Below are positions 41,536 to 53,159 of a stretch of DNA of 64,000 nt, piece by piece. Position 1 is the stretch's first letter, and each line of letters begins with the position of its first letter. The position numbers were made by a program, and so were the translations under genes. The notes beneath the pieces were generated by a model, which was not told where the DNA came from, did not search any database, and saw nothing but the letters and a program-made list of their open reading frames with translations. This DNA comes from Maribacter litopenaei (GTDB lineage Bacteria > Bacteroidota > Bacteroidia > Flavobacteriales > Flavobacteriaceae): assembly GCF_025244665.1 (NCBI RefSeq), contig NZ_CP104205.1:620001-684000 (forward strand), written 5' to 3'.

Positions 41536-43296
41536 ATGAAGTTTTTGAGAAACCTATTGGCGGCAATTCTAGGTACTTTAATCGCCTTTGGAATTGTCTT
41601 TGTCATGTTCTTTGTGTTGATTACACTTTTGGGAAGTGGGGAAGATGCGGTGAACGTAAAGAGAAACTCCGTTTTGGAGATTCAATTGCAGCGACCCATT
41701 GCGGACTACACTGGTAGCAGCGAAATCAATCCGTTCTCTGGTTTGTTTGAGGAATCCCAGGGATTGGATGAAATCCTTCAAGCAATTACCGTGGCCAAGG
41801 ACGATGATCGAATAAAGGGGATAAGCATCAACAATAATTTTTTGTTGGCCGGATTGGCGCAGACCCAAACATTACGAAAAGTATTGAATGACTTCAAGGA
41901 GACTGGTAAGTTTATTTATGCCTATGGAGATTTTTATTCCCGAAGGATTATTATTTGGCCAGTGTGGCAGACTCTATTTTTTTGAATCCAGTAGGTGTTC
42001 TTGACTTTAGAGGACTTTCTTCTGAAGTTCTTTATTATAAGGATTTACAGGAAAAGACGGGGGTAAAGATGGAGGTAATTCGGCACGGAAAATATAAAAG
42101 TGCCGTGGAGCCCTATCTCGGAAAATGAAATGAGCGAGGCCAACAGGACCCAAATAAAGGAATTGATACAATCTCTTTGGGACTCAATGCTCGAAGATAT
42201 CTCGATGGATAGGAATATCAGTGTAGTCGAACTTAATACAATTGCGGACACTTTAGGGGGAAGATTGCCCAAATATGCAAAAGAGAGCCATTTGATTGAT
42301 GACGTTCTTTTTTATGATGAATACGAAAGTGTAATTGCCAATGCGCTATCAGAGAATGAAAATGAGGATATCAATTATATCACGTTGGATGACTACACAT
42401 TGTATTCCTCCAAAAAAGAATTGAAATCCGGGAACGATAAAATAGCGGTCATTTTTGCTCAAGGGGAGATATTTTATGGTGAGGGAGGACCCGATGTCAT
42501 AGGCCAAGGAATTATTAACAAAGCCCTTATAAAGGCGCGGGAAGATGAAAAAGTGAAAGCCATAGTACTGAGGGTGAATTCACCTGGGGGTAGCGCCCTA
42601 ACTTCCGATATTATTTGGAGGGAAGTGGAATTGGCCAAAGCCGTGAAGCCCGTAGTAGTCTCAATGGGAAATGTAGCCGCTTCCGGTGGTTACTACATCG
42701 CAGCAGGTGCAGATAAGATTTTTGCGGAGCCAACTACTATTACGGGATCGATTGGCGTTTTTGGAACGATTCCGAATATCCATGGATTGGCCGAGGACAT
42801 AGGTGTTAATGCGGAACAAGTGGGTACCAATAAGAACTCGGTGGAATACTCCTTATTTGAACCAATGGGAGAGGCCTTTAGGATGCAGGTACAAGAGAGT
42901 ATCGAGGATACCTATGAAACATTTTTGACACGGGTTTCCAACGGTAGAAATATGTCCATGGCCCAAGCCGATAGTATTGCCCAAGGTAGGGTTTGGAGCG
43001 GAGTGGATGCCAAACGATTGGGGCTGGTGGACGAGTTGGGCACGCTTGAGGATGCTATAGCTGAAGCCGCCAAACTGGCGGAGATCGAAAGTTTCGGGAT
43101 ACGTAAATATCCAAAATATAAGTCGGGCTTTGAACGTTTTATGGAGGATATATCGGGTGCGGGAGCAAAAGCAAAGGAGAATTTGATCAAAGAAGAAATA
43201 GGGGAGACCCCTTATCAAATCTTAAAGGATATAAAATCCTTTATGAACCGTAAAGGAGTTCAGGCTAGAATGCCCTTCACATTGAATATCGATTAA
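41536..43296 (+). CDS. sppA: Signal peptide peptidase SppA, 67K type
   Basis: About 587 residues. ATG at 41536 gives a membrane anchor (residues about 5-30). The tandem-domain 67K type is clear: an N-terminal S49 half with the YSQKDYYLAS region, and a C-terminal half with VLRVNSPGGSALTSD, the catalytic serine in GNVAASGGYYIAAGADKIF and TGSIGVFGTIPN. SppA degrades cleaved signal peptides in the membrane. Breaks at 41938-41943 and 42116-42122 both restore with CCAGA/TCTGG (DFYSQKDYYLAS and VEPYLENEMSEANR, both conserved in the family). The next gene starts after 1 base. Confidence 0.92.
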
Positions 43297-43297
43297 G

Positions 43298-44008
43298 ATG
43301 ATCTTGAAGGATAAATTGCTGGCTCGAAGGATATACCTATACCTAGGGGCCCTTTTTATTACTTCATTGGTGGTGTCCAATCTCATATTCCAAAAGTTCT
43401 TCTTTTGGAAACCGTTTGGGGACGTTACTGTTTTTGGAGCTCCCTTATTTGAGATATCAGTGGGAATACTTCCTTATCCTGTTACCTTTTTGATTACGGA
43501 CTTGATTTCTGAAATTTTTGGTAAAAAGAAAGCCAATCAAATTGTGGTAGCGGGTATTTTTGCTTCGTTTTTTTCTTTACTGATCGTGTATACGGCCAAT
43601 TCAGTTCCCGCTACGGTCGCAGTCCCCATAGGAGATGATTTGTTTACCTCGGTTTTCGGCAATACCATTATTGCCGTTTTTGCCTCTATGATGGCCTATC
43701 TTTTGGCCCAGTTCGTGGATATACAGATTTATCACTTTTGGAAAAACCTCACCAAGGGCAAATATTTATGGTTGCGAAATAATTTTTCTACATTTTCCTC
43801 ACAATTTATAGATACGTTCACCGTAGTACTACTTTTATGTTCTTTTGGTGAAATACCATGGGAGCGTTTTACTGGTCTTGTTATTAGCGGGTTTATTTTT
43901 AAGATAATTATAGCAGTTTTAGACACTCCTTTCCTCTATTTCTTCGTATATATACTGAGGAAACGCTTTAAGCTTGGTCTCAACCAAGAAATTGATCTGG
44001 ATGTATAA
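43298..44008 (+). CDS. Queuosine precursor transporter, YhhQ family
   Basis: A 236-residue protein with about six membrane helices. It shows the VUT/YhhQ pattern: LVVSNLIFQKFF, PYPVTFLITDLISEIFGKKKAN, FASMMAYLLAQFVDIQIYHFWK, LRNNFSTFSSQFIDTFTVV, and a Lys/Arg-rich C-terminus. YhhQ imports preQ0/preQ1 precursors for queuosine in tRNA. It starts directly after sppA, suggesting co-transcription. The frame is intact. Confidence 0.88.
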   Translation: MILKDKLLARRIYLYLGALFITSLVVSNLIFQKFFFWKPFGDVTVFGAPLFEISVGILPYPVTFLITDLISEIFGKKKANQIVVAGIFASFFSLLIVYTANSVPATVAVPIGDDLFTSVFGNTIIAVFASMMAYLLAQFVDIQIYHFWKNLTKGKYLWLRNNFSTFSSQFIDTFTVVLLLCSFGEIPWERFTGLVISGFIFKIIIAVLDTPFLYFFVYILRKRFKLGLNQEIDLDV

Positions 44009-44162
44009 TATTTAATACAGTTTCCTGTTTTTATTGAAATAAATGTGTACCGGTATATAATACCCTGTTTTTGGGATGTGTACCGTTCCCAATCATGTGA
44101 AACCAAAGCATATTTAAAAATAACGGTCATAGCATGATTTTTTAAATTTTATATGATTTAAA

Positions 44163-46897
44163 ATGAAGAAGAAAATTTTTAAGATTATAGCCGTAGTGGT
44201 ATTGTTAATTGTCGGTTTGCTTATTGCCATACCTTTTTTTCTGGAGGCTAAAATTGGTGATATCATTAGAAACAATGTAAACAACTCGGTAAATGCCACC
44301 TTGGATTTTTCCGATGCCAATTTAAGCCTGATACGCAGCTTTCCCAATGCCGAGGTGAGCTTAAAGGACGTCAGTTTGGTAAATAAGGTCCCTTTTGAGG
44401 GAGATACACTATTTGCCTCAAATGAAGTCTCACTTTCTATGGGTGTCATGCAACTCCTAAAATCTAGCGGAGATCCAATTTCTATTTCAAAATTGATTAT
44501 AGAGAATGCTAAGTTGCATATAAAAGTTGACGAAAATGAGAATGTAAATTACGATATCGCCAAGGAATCCCAAGTAGGTGATGATAATAGTGCATCCAAC
44601 ACTGAAGGTTTTACTTTTAATATGGAAACCTACGAGATAAATAATTCAACTATTGTCTATGATGATTTTGCTACGGGCATTCATTTACAAGTGAATGAAA
44701 TGAACCATAAAGGAACGGGAGATCTGTCCTTGGCAAACTCAGAGTTGGATACGCATACCGATGCCTTGGTGACCTTTGAAATGGATAGTGTCAACTATCT
44801 AAACAAAAATAAGGTGCAGTTAGATGCATTAATCGGCATCGATTTGAACGAAAACAAATATTCATTTTTAAAGAACGAAGCTCCGGTAAATCAACTTCCG
44901 TTGGTTTTCGAAGGCTTCGTAAAAGTAAACGAGGATAATCAAGAATTGGATATCAGTTTTAAGACACCCTCATCGGATTTTAAAAATTTCTTGGCGGTCA
45001 TCCCGTAAACGTATTCCAAGAACATTTCAAATGTCACTACCACGGGAGATTTTGTGGTGGAAGGCAATTTTAATGGGGTAGTGGATGAGGAGCATATTCC
45101 AAAATTCAACATTAAGATCAATTCTGACAATGCTTCATTTAAGTATCCGGACTTGCCTAAAACAGTAAAAAACATATTTATTGATGTGGTAATCAATAAC
45201 ACCACAGGAATTACGGAAGACACTTACGTAGATATAAATAGGGCATCTTTTATGATCGATGAAGATCGATTTAATATGACTTCAAAAATATCCGATTTAA
45301 TGGGCAATACCAAGGTCAATGCACACCTGGATGGTAAAATGAATCTTGCCAATCTCGAAAAGGCGTATCCCGTACCTGCCGGACTTAGCTTGAAAGGCTT
45401 ATTAAATGCCGATATTACTACGGCTTTCGATATGGCGACTATTGAAAGAAAGCAGTACGAGAACACTAAGACGGAAGGTCAGATGACCTTGACCGATTTT
45501 GAATATAAATCAGAGGAAATACCTAATCCGGTAGTTTTAAGTGCCACATCGATCTCATTCAATCCCAAATCAGTGACCTTACGAGAAATGAAAGGGTCAA
45601 CAGGAAAAACCGATTTTCAAATAACTGGTACTATAAACAATTTCCTAGGGTACTTATTCAACAATGAAAATGTGGAAGGGAACTTTAATCCGGTTTCCGA
45701 CACCTTTGCTTTGAACGACTTTATGATTGCGGACACTATCGGGGAATCTGAAAATAGTAGCTCCCAACCTCAAGAATCGGAAGAAAAAATTAAAATCCCC
45801 TCTTTCCTCGATGCCAATTTTTATGCAAGGGCCAATACTGTCATTTATGATAATATTACGCTTAAGGACGTTTCGGAAACCTTAGAATTAAGGATGAAAG
45901 GGCAACTTTGAGCAATATGACGTCATCATTATTCGATGGAAAAGTAGCTTTGAATGGGGAGGTTTCCACCAAGGAAGAAACGCCCACTTTTGCAATGAAA
46001 TTGGGCTTGGACCAATTGGAATTAAAAGAAAGTTTTGAGGCATTGGAATTATTTCAGGCATTGGCGCCGGTCGCGAGAATACTCAAGGGAAAATTTAGTT
46101 CAGATATTACACTTTCAGGTAATTTGACGGAAGATTTTACGCCCGATCTTTTATCATTAACTGGAAATATACTCGCGGATGTATTGACCCGGGAAATAAG
46201 TTCAGATCAAGCCCCGGTGCTTTCTGCTTTGGATACCAAACTGGATTTCATCAATTTGGATAAACTGAGTTTAAGGGAGCTAAAGACTAAGTTGTCGTTT
46301 CAAGGTGGTCTAGTATCAGTAAAGCCTTTTAGCATTAACTATCAGGATATTGAAATCAGTGTTGATGGTAGTCACACCTTTGATCAAAAAATGAACTACA
46401 AGGCGACCTTACAAGTTCCTGCCAAGTATTTGGGCAAGGATATTAACAATCTAATTGCCGGAATTGATGACCGTTCCCTCGATAGTCTTACCATTCCGGT
46501 AACCGCCAATATTGGTGGATTTTATTCAAGTCCGGAAGTAACTACGGACTTGACTTCCGGCATCAAAAATTTGACCAGCCAATTAATTGAAATCGAAAAA
46601 CAGAAATTGGTAAATAAAGGAAAGGATAAAGCGAAGGACTTGATCGGAGATATTTTGTCCAATTCTTCAAAAAAGGATTCTACGAATAGTCAGGATGGGA
46701 AAACAGGGGCCAAGGAAGTGCTGGGTGGATTGCTTGGGGGTTCAAAAGTGGCAGACTCTACAAGGGTGAAAACTGATACGGTAACCACATCACCCAAAAA
46801 AGAGGAAGCCGTTAAAGAGGCTGCCAAGGATGTATTAAAAGGTCTTTTCGGCAAGAAAAAGACAGAAACGGAAACAAAAAAAGATTCCGTTAATTGA
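44163..46897 (+). CDS. AsmA-family envelope protein
   Basis: About 911 residues with one N-terminal membrane helix (IIAVVVLLIVGLLIAIPFFL) followed by an AsmA-type domain (NATLDFSDANLSLIRSFPNAEVSLKDVSLV, split here as NATLDFSDANLSLIRSF and PNAEVSLKDVSLV). A long periplasmic repeat-rich beta structure follows, then AsmA-C sequence (DLTSGIKNLTSQL) and a Lys/Asp-rich tail. AsmA-like proteins are thought to move phospholipids to the outer membrane. An in-frame TAA at 45006-45008 replaces the expected IPETYSKN (CCG-TAA for CCA-GAA). A lost base near 45893 (TTAAGGATG) shifts the frame again; this second site is not a CCAGA pentamer. The end overlaps the convergent DUF2797 gene by 8 bases. Confidence 0.85.
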
Positions 46898-47683
46898 TGG
46901 TAAGACCAATATAATAGCCTTCACTTCCCCTTATGTTGAACACGGTATTGTCCTCAAATATAAGATACTGACCTTTTATGCCTTTAAGGATTCCTTGATA
47001 AGCTGGGGTTTTGTCAAGGCTCAGACTATTGACCTTCTTGGGAAATTGTAATACGGGGAATTCTAAATTGGTTTCCGTATTGTTTTCAATAAAATAGGGT
47101 TTTGCTTCCTCTGGTATGTAAGACTTCAATTTGTTGCGCCAAGCGACCAGATCTTGATCTTCGATATCATTGGTCAGCATTTTACGCCAATTTGTTTTGT
47201 CGGATACATGCTCTTTAAGGGCAACTTCCGTGATTCCGGCCAAATACCTGTTTGGGACTTCAACTATTTCGATTGCCTCGTGGGCTCCTTGATCAATCCA
47301 ACGTGTTGGAATGCGGGTCTTTCGGGTTACCCCCACTTTTACGTTGCTAGAATTCGCCAAATAAACGATGTGGGGCTGTAATTGCACTTTTTTCTCGTAT
47401 TCCAAATCCCGGTCTTCCTGATCCAAATGTGCCTTGCTCAATTCGGGCGCATAATCCACTCTCCTGCAGCGGGAATATCAAAAAAACAGGATTTGCAAAA
47501 CCCTTGGCGATAAATGGGTCGGTCATTTCCACAGTTGATGCACTGGTGTTTTATAAATTCTATCTGCAGTTGGTTGTCCAGTACTTGGTTCATATTTAGA
47601 AAGTCCGATTCAAAAACCAAATAGTATTGTATGGGACTGCCCAACTCAGTTTGCATTTTTTTTAGAACACCTTCGTACTGCAT
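46890..47683 (-). CDS. DUF2797 family protein
   Basis: About 264 residues of the DUF2797 family, common in Flavobacteriia. An N-terminal cysteine cluster (CINCGNDRPIYRQGFCKSCFFD, that is C-x2-C and C-x2-C) looks like a zinc ribbon. GVTRKTRIPTRWIDQGAHEA is the family signature. The function is not established. A break at 47441-47446 restores with CCAGAA to IMRPELSKAHLDQEDRD. It lies tail-to-tail with the AsmA gene. Confidence 0.85.
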
Positions 47684-47759
47684 ACTAATTTTCTATTAAA
47701 ATTTCAATTTGAAAATGATAGGGATATACCCTATTTTTAAGCGTTAAAGATACCCAAAA

Positions 47760-49278
47760 ATGTCCATTCCGCTGTTCAATTCCATAGCTTCTTGGCTGCT
47801 AAAAAAGCGCTATCACCAGATTGAACTTTTTTTAAAATATCCTGAAGAAGTCCAGGAAGAGGTATTATTGAATCTGTTGGAATTTGCCGAGGACACTGAG
47901 ATGGGTAGGCATTACGACTTTGATTCCATACATGATTACAAAACCTATAAGGAACGTCTTCCTGTAGCATCGTATGAAGAGATTGAGCCCAATATAGAAA
48001 GAACACGTAGAGGAGAGCAGAATCTATTTTGGCCTACGACGATAAAGCTATTCGCAAAGAGCAGTGGAACTACTAATGCCAAAAGTAAGTTTATTCCTGT
48101 TAGCTCAGAGGCCTTGGAGGATTGTCATTATAAATGCGGAAAGGATTTACTGTGCCTATATCTTAATAACAATGAAAATTCCCAATTGTTCACGGGTAAG
48201 AGTTTACGATTGGGAGGGAGTAAGGAATTGTATGAAGACAATGGTTCGTTTTTTGGAGATTTGTCCGCCATCTTAATTGACAATATGCCTTTATGGGCGG
48301 AATTTAGTAGTACCCCTAGCAACAAGGTTTCTTTGATGAGTGAATGGGAAACCAAGCTAGGTGCGATTATTAAGGAAAGTGTACAGGAAAACGTAACCAG
48401 TTTGGCAGGTGTGCCTTCTTGGATGTTGGTATTGTTGAATAATGTATTGCAAGAGACCGGTAAGGAACATTTATTTGAAGTATGGGAAAATCTTGAGGTG
48501 TATTTCCATGGTGGTGTCAGTTTTAGTCCGTACAAGGAACAATATAAGAGTCTCCTGCCTAGAAAGAATTTTCGATATTATGAAATCTACAATGCATCAG
48601 AAGGTTTTTTTGCCATTCAGGATAGGAATAATGCCGAAGATCTTCTTTTAATGCTAGACTACGGGATTTTTTATGAATTCATTCCCATGGATATTTATGG
48701 AACGGAACAACAGGATTGTATTCCACTCACGGGATGTGGAGTTAGAAAAGAATTACGCCATCGTGATTACTACAAATTCCGGTTTATGGCGATACAAGAT
48801 AGGGGACACCGTTCGTTTTACCTCAAAGAACCCATATAGAATAAGGGTCACTGGTAGAACCAAGCATCACATCAACGTATTTGGTGAGGAATTGATTATT
48901 GAAAATGCCGAAGAGGCACTTAAATTGGTGTGTCTAAAGACCAATACGGAAATAAAGGATTATACTGCCGGTCCCGTTTTTATGAAAGGTAAAAAGAAAG
49001 GCTCCCATGAATGGATAATAGAATTTAGGAAATCCCCGGAGGATTTGAATTATTTTACCGAGCTGCTGGATAATGCCTTAAAATCACTGAATTCCGATTA
49101 TGAAGCCAAGCGTTACAACAACATAACACTTGAGATGCCCAAGGTTCATATGGCCCGTGAAAATCTTTTTTATGATTGGTTGAAGATCAATGACAAATTG
49201 GGAGGGCAGCATAAAATTCCAAGGCTTTCCAATAGAAGGGACTATATTGAAAAGTTACTACGAATGAGCAGTAGTTAG
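47760..49278 (+). CDS. GH3 auxin-responsive-promoter family acyl-adenylating protein
   Basis: About 506 residues of the GH3 acyl-acid amido synthetase family in the adenylate-forming superfamily, not glycoside hydrolase 3. Landmarks are the ATP loop KSSGTTNAKSKFIP, the middle motif YEIYNASEGFFAIQD and the hinge LWRYKIGDTVRFT. Plant members conjugate amino acids to hormone acids; the bacterial substrate is unknown. A break at 48726-48733 restores with TCTGG to CIPLWDVELEKNYA, the canonical form. It is followed by the AraC regulator after 23 bases. Confidence 0.87.
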
Positions 49279-49301
49279 AAGAAAAAAATTAATTTTCTTA
49301 C

Positions 49302-50414
49302 ATGACTGGAATTTTTAATTTTCTAATGATTGCTGGTGCTGTACAGGGATTTATATTTAATGTGGCGACTTTTTTGTCCCGCAAAAAAATAGAGAGACCC
49401 GTCCTGTTTTTAAACCTTTTCGTTTTCTTTTTATCGCTGAATAATTTGCAGTCTTGGTTTCTTGAGAAACACTTTGTAGATTCCAAGTTTGAACTTGCCA
49501 ACTTTACCTTGCCATGGTATGTTCTAATAGTTCCCATGTTTTATGCCTTTTTGGTACACTACTTGGAAATTGAAAAAGAAATCACCTCGTTTGTAAGAAT
49601 ATCAATAGGGGTTTTTGGTATTGAGTTGTTGACCAGGGCCGTCATCATAGTAATGGTGAATAACTCGGTTTGGCCTCCATTCCTTCCGGAACTATACAAT
49701 AATATTGAAGATGTAGTTACACTTTCTTACTCCCTCTTCTTGTTTTTTAAATCCGCCCAAATAGTTTTTGGAAAGAGTTATGACATTTCCCCCGTAATAG
49801 ATTTTGATGATTTATACTGGTTAAAATGGTTTTTTTATTTAGGTATGGGCGTTTTTTTACTTTGGATATTGGCCATTTTTTTCAATATAACGGAATTGGT
49901 AAAAAAGCCTTATAGCTATTATCCTCTGCGTTTAGCTTCATCCATATTGATATACTGGGTGGGATATCAGGCCTTTTTCAGATATGTAGTTTTAAAGGAT
50001 AGGATCATACTTAGAAAAGAAGTACGTAAAAAGAGTAGAACTGAGCATTCCGTCAAAGTTAGGGTTGATAGGGGAGCCATTACATTTGCGGAGATAGAAC
50101 GCATTATATTAAGAGAGCAGGAGTACCTGGACCCCTATTTAAGTTTGGAAAAACTTTCAGAGAAAGTAAACAAAAGTGTCAGCACAGTTTCAAAACTTAT
50201 GAATACTTACACAAATGGTAATTTTACGGATTACATTAATAAATATAGGGTAGAAGAAGCCAAGGCCCTACTTTCCAATCCCAAATTTTCTTATTACACT
50301 GTAGCTTCCATAGGTTTGGAATGTGGCTTCAATTCTAAATCCACCTTCTATCCGGCATTTAAAAAATTTACTGATTTAACACCTACGGAATTCCGTAATA
50401 ATATGGGCCGTTAG
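49302..50414 (+). CDS. AraC-family regulator with membrane-spanning N-terminal domain
   Basis: 370 residues. About seven hydrophobic segments in residues 1-230 precede an AraC-type double helix-turn-helix (residues about 265-370: LSLEKLSEKVNKSVSTVSKLMNTY, FTDYINKYRVEEAKALL, VASIGLECGFNSKSTFYPAFKKF, TPTEFRNNMG). This membrane-AraC layout is common in Bacteroidota and suggests sensing a small molecule at the membrane. The target is unknown; the preceding acyl-adenylating gene is a candidate. The frame is intact. Confidence 0.88.
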   Translation: MTGIFNFLMIAGAVQGFIFNVATFLSRKKIERPVLFLNLFVFFLSLNNLQSWFLEKHFVDSKFELANFTLPWYVLIVPMFYAFLVHYLEIEKEITSFVRISIGVFGIELLTRAVIIVMVNNSVWPPFLPELYNNIEDVVTLSYSLFLFFKSAQIVFGKSYDISPVIDFDDLYWLKWFFYLGMGVFLLWILAIFFNITELVKKPYSYYPLRLASSILIYWVGYQAFFRYVVLKDRIILRKEVRKKSRTEHSVKVRVDRGAITFAEIERIILREQEYLDPYLSLEKLSEKVNKSVSTVSKLMNTYTNGNFTDYINKYRVEEAKALLSNPKFSYYTVASIGLECGFNSKSTFYPAFKKFTDLTPTEFRNNMGR

Positions 50415-50506
50415 TTTAAGATCGTCCCATTTTTTCTTGTCTCGGATAATTTAGGACAGTTGAAAAACATGGTTTTCTAGTTTAGCATAAACTTTAAAGG
50501 AAAACT

Positions 50507-51034
50507 ATGAAAACTTGGGTCAATCTTATTTTTATTTTGGTGGTAACATCGGTTCTAGCACAAAACAATCTCGTTTATATGGAATTGGGTGGAAATGGAG
50601 GCATTTTTTCACTCAATTATGAACGAAGCTTTCCCAGGGCAGGAGGGATAGCTCTCAGAGCGGGTTTGGGAATTTCATTTTTTGAATTTGAGAAAGAATC
50701 GGTTAACTATGAATCTACAACACAATGTTTGTTTTGTGGCATATTCACAGATTTGCCTAGAACTTCTTTTAGTCTTCCTATGTCCGTACACTACCCTATT
50801 GACCTAAAAAATGGTAATTACTTGGAGGTGGGCCTTGGTAGCACATGGCAATTGTCCAAAAAATCCCTACTTGTTCAATATGGTTCCTTATTTTTTAGAC
50901 GACATTTTGGTGAAAATAGAAAATGGATATGGAAGGTCGGCCTAACTCCAATTTTAGGGGTTATCGGTGAAAATGTGGATAAAAGTTCCGAACCTACTTT
51001 ATGGTATGGCATATCGATAGGAAGAAGATTTTGA
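50507..51034 (+). CDS. Putative outer-membrane beta-barrel protein
   Basis: 175 residues with a signal peptide (LIFILVVTSVLAQ). Alternating aromatic/hydrophobic strands such as VYMELGGNGGIFSLNYERSF and LEVGLGSTWQLS, with the C-terminal residue Phe (GISIGRRF), fit a small eight-stranded outer-membrane barrel. No specific function is recognised. It stands alone between AraC and a hydrolase. Confidence 0.72.
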   Translation: MKTWVNLIFILVVTSVLAQNNLVYMELGGNGGIFSLNYERSFPRAGGIALRAGLGISFFEFEKESVNYESTTQCLFCGIFTDLPRTSFSLPMSVHYPIDLKNGNYLEVGLGSTWQLSKKSLLVQYGSLFFRRHFGENRKWIWKVGLTPILGVIGENVDKSSEPTLWYGISIGRRF

Positions 51035-51266
51035 TGAGTGAAGGAAATGTTGGCCCTTATGGTTTAGATCCTTAAGGATTGAGAATACATGGCACAAAGC
51101 AAAATAGCCACAATAGTTTTCCTTAACATGTAGGGTATTCAAGTATTTTGTTTGACTGCTTATGTCGAATAATTCATTCAATTAAACAAATAAATTATAG
51201 AATCGTCCGTTAATTGTACAACTTGAGGCTATTGTTCCCAAACTATTAATTTACAAAACTATAATT

Positions 51267-51819
51267 ATGGCTGAAAAACTTGTGATTGTCTCCGATATGT
51301 GGGGCACTAAAAAGGGCCTTTGGATTACATCGTACCTAGGTTATTTGCAACAATATTTTGATATAACTTTTTACGATAGCCAACAACTGGCAAATCTTGA
51401 TTTACCAATACAGACCGAACAAAACATCCATGAAGCATTTTTAGATGGTGGGATTGATACGGCAGTTGCCCACCTTTTGAAAAAGGAAAAATCGCCTTGC
51501 TATTACCTTGCTTTTAGCACAGGTGGTACTATTGTCTCGGAATGCTGCAAAAATGGGTTTGCCTGTTAAGTCGCTCTTATCCATTTCTTCAACAAGAATT
51601 AGATTTCAGGACGAGAAACCTTTAGTACCTTTTCAACTGATATATGGGGAGAGGGATGCCAATAGACCGGATGATATTTGGGCCAATAAAATAGATGTTG
51701 AAATGGATGTCATTCCAAATTATGGGCATACCTTGTATACCGATGAAAAAATAATTAGGAAGGTTTGTTTGGCCTTGTTAAAAGAAGTCACTTCAATAAA
51801 TATCCCGAGAAAAAATTGA
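51267..51819 (+). CDS. Alpha/beta-hydrolase-like protein
   Basis: About 184 residues with no signal peptide. YYLAFSTGGTIVWNAAKMG contains the nucleophile elbow (AFSTGGT) and a late NYGHTLYTDE supplies the His, as in small alpha/beta hydrolases (serine in F-S-T-G-G). The substrate is unknown. A +1 break at 51535-51540 restores with TCTGG (TIVWNAAKM). A shared terminator separates it from the convergent clpX. Confidence 0.7.
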
Positions 51820-51825
51820 AAAGAA

Positions 51826-51850
51826 AAAGGCGGTCTAAGAAACCGCCTTT
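51826..51850. terminator. Bidirectional terminator between the hydrolase and clpX
   Basis: AAAGGCGGT and ACCGCCTTT form a 9-bp stem with A- and T-rich flanks. It overlaps the last codons of clpX. Confidence 0.8.
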
Positions 51851-53074
51851 AATTTTTTAACTGTTTCGTAAGACAGTTTTTGTTCCGCATAAGGTTTGGT
51901 AACCTTAAACTCTGTCTCATCCGTACTTGGCATTTCAAACATGGCATCCGTAAAAATTGCTTCACATAGAGAACGAAGTCCTCTTGCGCCAAGTTTGTAT
52001 TCAATTGCTTTTGCCACAATATAATCAAGGGCCTGTTCTGTTATCGTAAACGTAATATTGTCCATAGCAAACAGCTTTTCGTACTGTTTTATAATGGCAT
52101 TTTTGGGTTCTGTTAATATGGCCCTTAGAGTTTTATCATCTAATGGGTTCATGTGCGTTAGCACTGGTAGCCTTCCAATTATCTCGGGAATCAAACCAAA
52201 CTCTTTAAGGTCTTTCGGAATTATATACTGAAGAATATTGCTTTCGTCAAGATTCTCCTCCGCTTTTGAGGCACTATATCCAACTGCTTGTAAATTGAGA
52301 CGCTTAGTTATCGCTCTTTCTATGCCATCAAAGGCTCCTCCTGCGATAAACAGAATGTTTTCTGTGTTTACTTCGATAAACTTTTGGTCCGGATGTTTTC
52401 GTCCTCCTTTAGGAGGTACATTAACCGTGGTTCCTTCCAATAACTTCAAAAGTCCTTGTTGAACCCCTTCACCGAGATACGTCCCTTGTAATGGATGGAT
52501 TGTCACTTTTTCTCGGCAATCTTGTCTATTTCATCAATAAAAACGATACCTCGTTCCGCTTTTTCCAAATTGTAGTCGGCGGCTTGTAGTAATCTGGTTA
52601 ATATACTTTCTACATCTTCCCCAACATAGCCAGCTTCTGTTAAGACAGTGGCATCAACAATGGCCAAGGGAACGTTGAGCATTTTTGCAATGGTTTTTGC
52701 CATTAAGGTTTTTCCAGTACCTGTTTGGCCTACCATTATAATATTACTTTTTTGAATTTCTATATCGTCTTCTTTAGACGAGGGTTGTAGCAATCTTTTA
52801 TAGTGGTTGTAGACCGCTACGGACATGACCTTTTTTGTTCGCTCTTGACCGATAATAAAGGTGTCCGAGAAATTCTTTTATTTCCTGAGGCTTTTTAAGT
52901 GTGAGCTCAGACGAAAGGTCGTTGGTTTTTGTTTGTCCGGTTTCCTCAGCTACGATACCATGAGCTTGCTCTATACATCTATCACAAATATGGGCATCTA
53001 AGCCGGCAATCAATAAATTGGTTTCACGGCTTTTTCCTTCCACAAAACGAACACTCTAAATTTTCCTTTGCCAT
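51835..53074 (-). CDS. clpX: ATP-dependent Clp protease ATP-binding subunit ClpX (four breaks)
   Basis: About 412 residues, normal for ClpX. ATG at 53074 begins [13 protein letters not shown], the zinc-binding domain (C-x2-C, later CDRC). AAA+ motifs are [15 protein letters not shown] (Walker A) and [12 protein letters not shown] (Walker B). ClpX unfolds substrates and feeds them to ClpP, encoded just upstream on the same strand. Breaks at 53024-53030, 52863-52870, 52511-52516 and 52470-52476 all restore with CCAGA/TCTGG, giving [32 protein letters not shown] and RDVSGEGVQQ, which are near-invariant ClpX sequences. The gene must be intact in the living cell. Confidence 0.95.
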
Positions 53075-53159
53075 ATTAAAGATAATCTGACCAAAAGTTT
53101 AACGTATACTATAGACTTTTGGTTCATAAAAAAATAAAATTCTTGGTAATTGGACGAAA

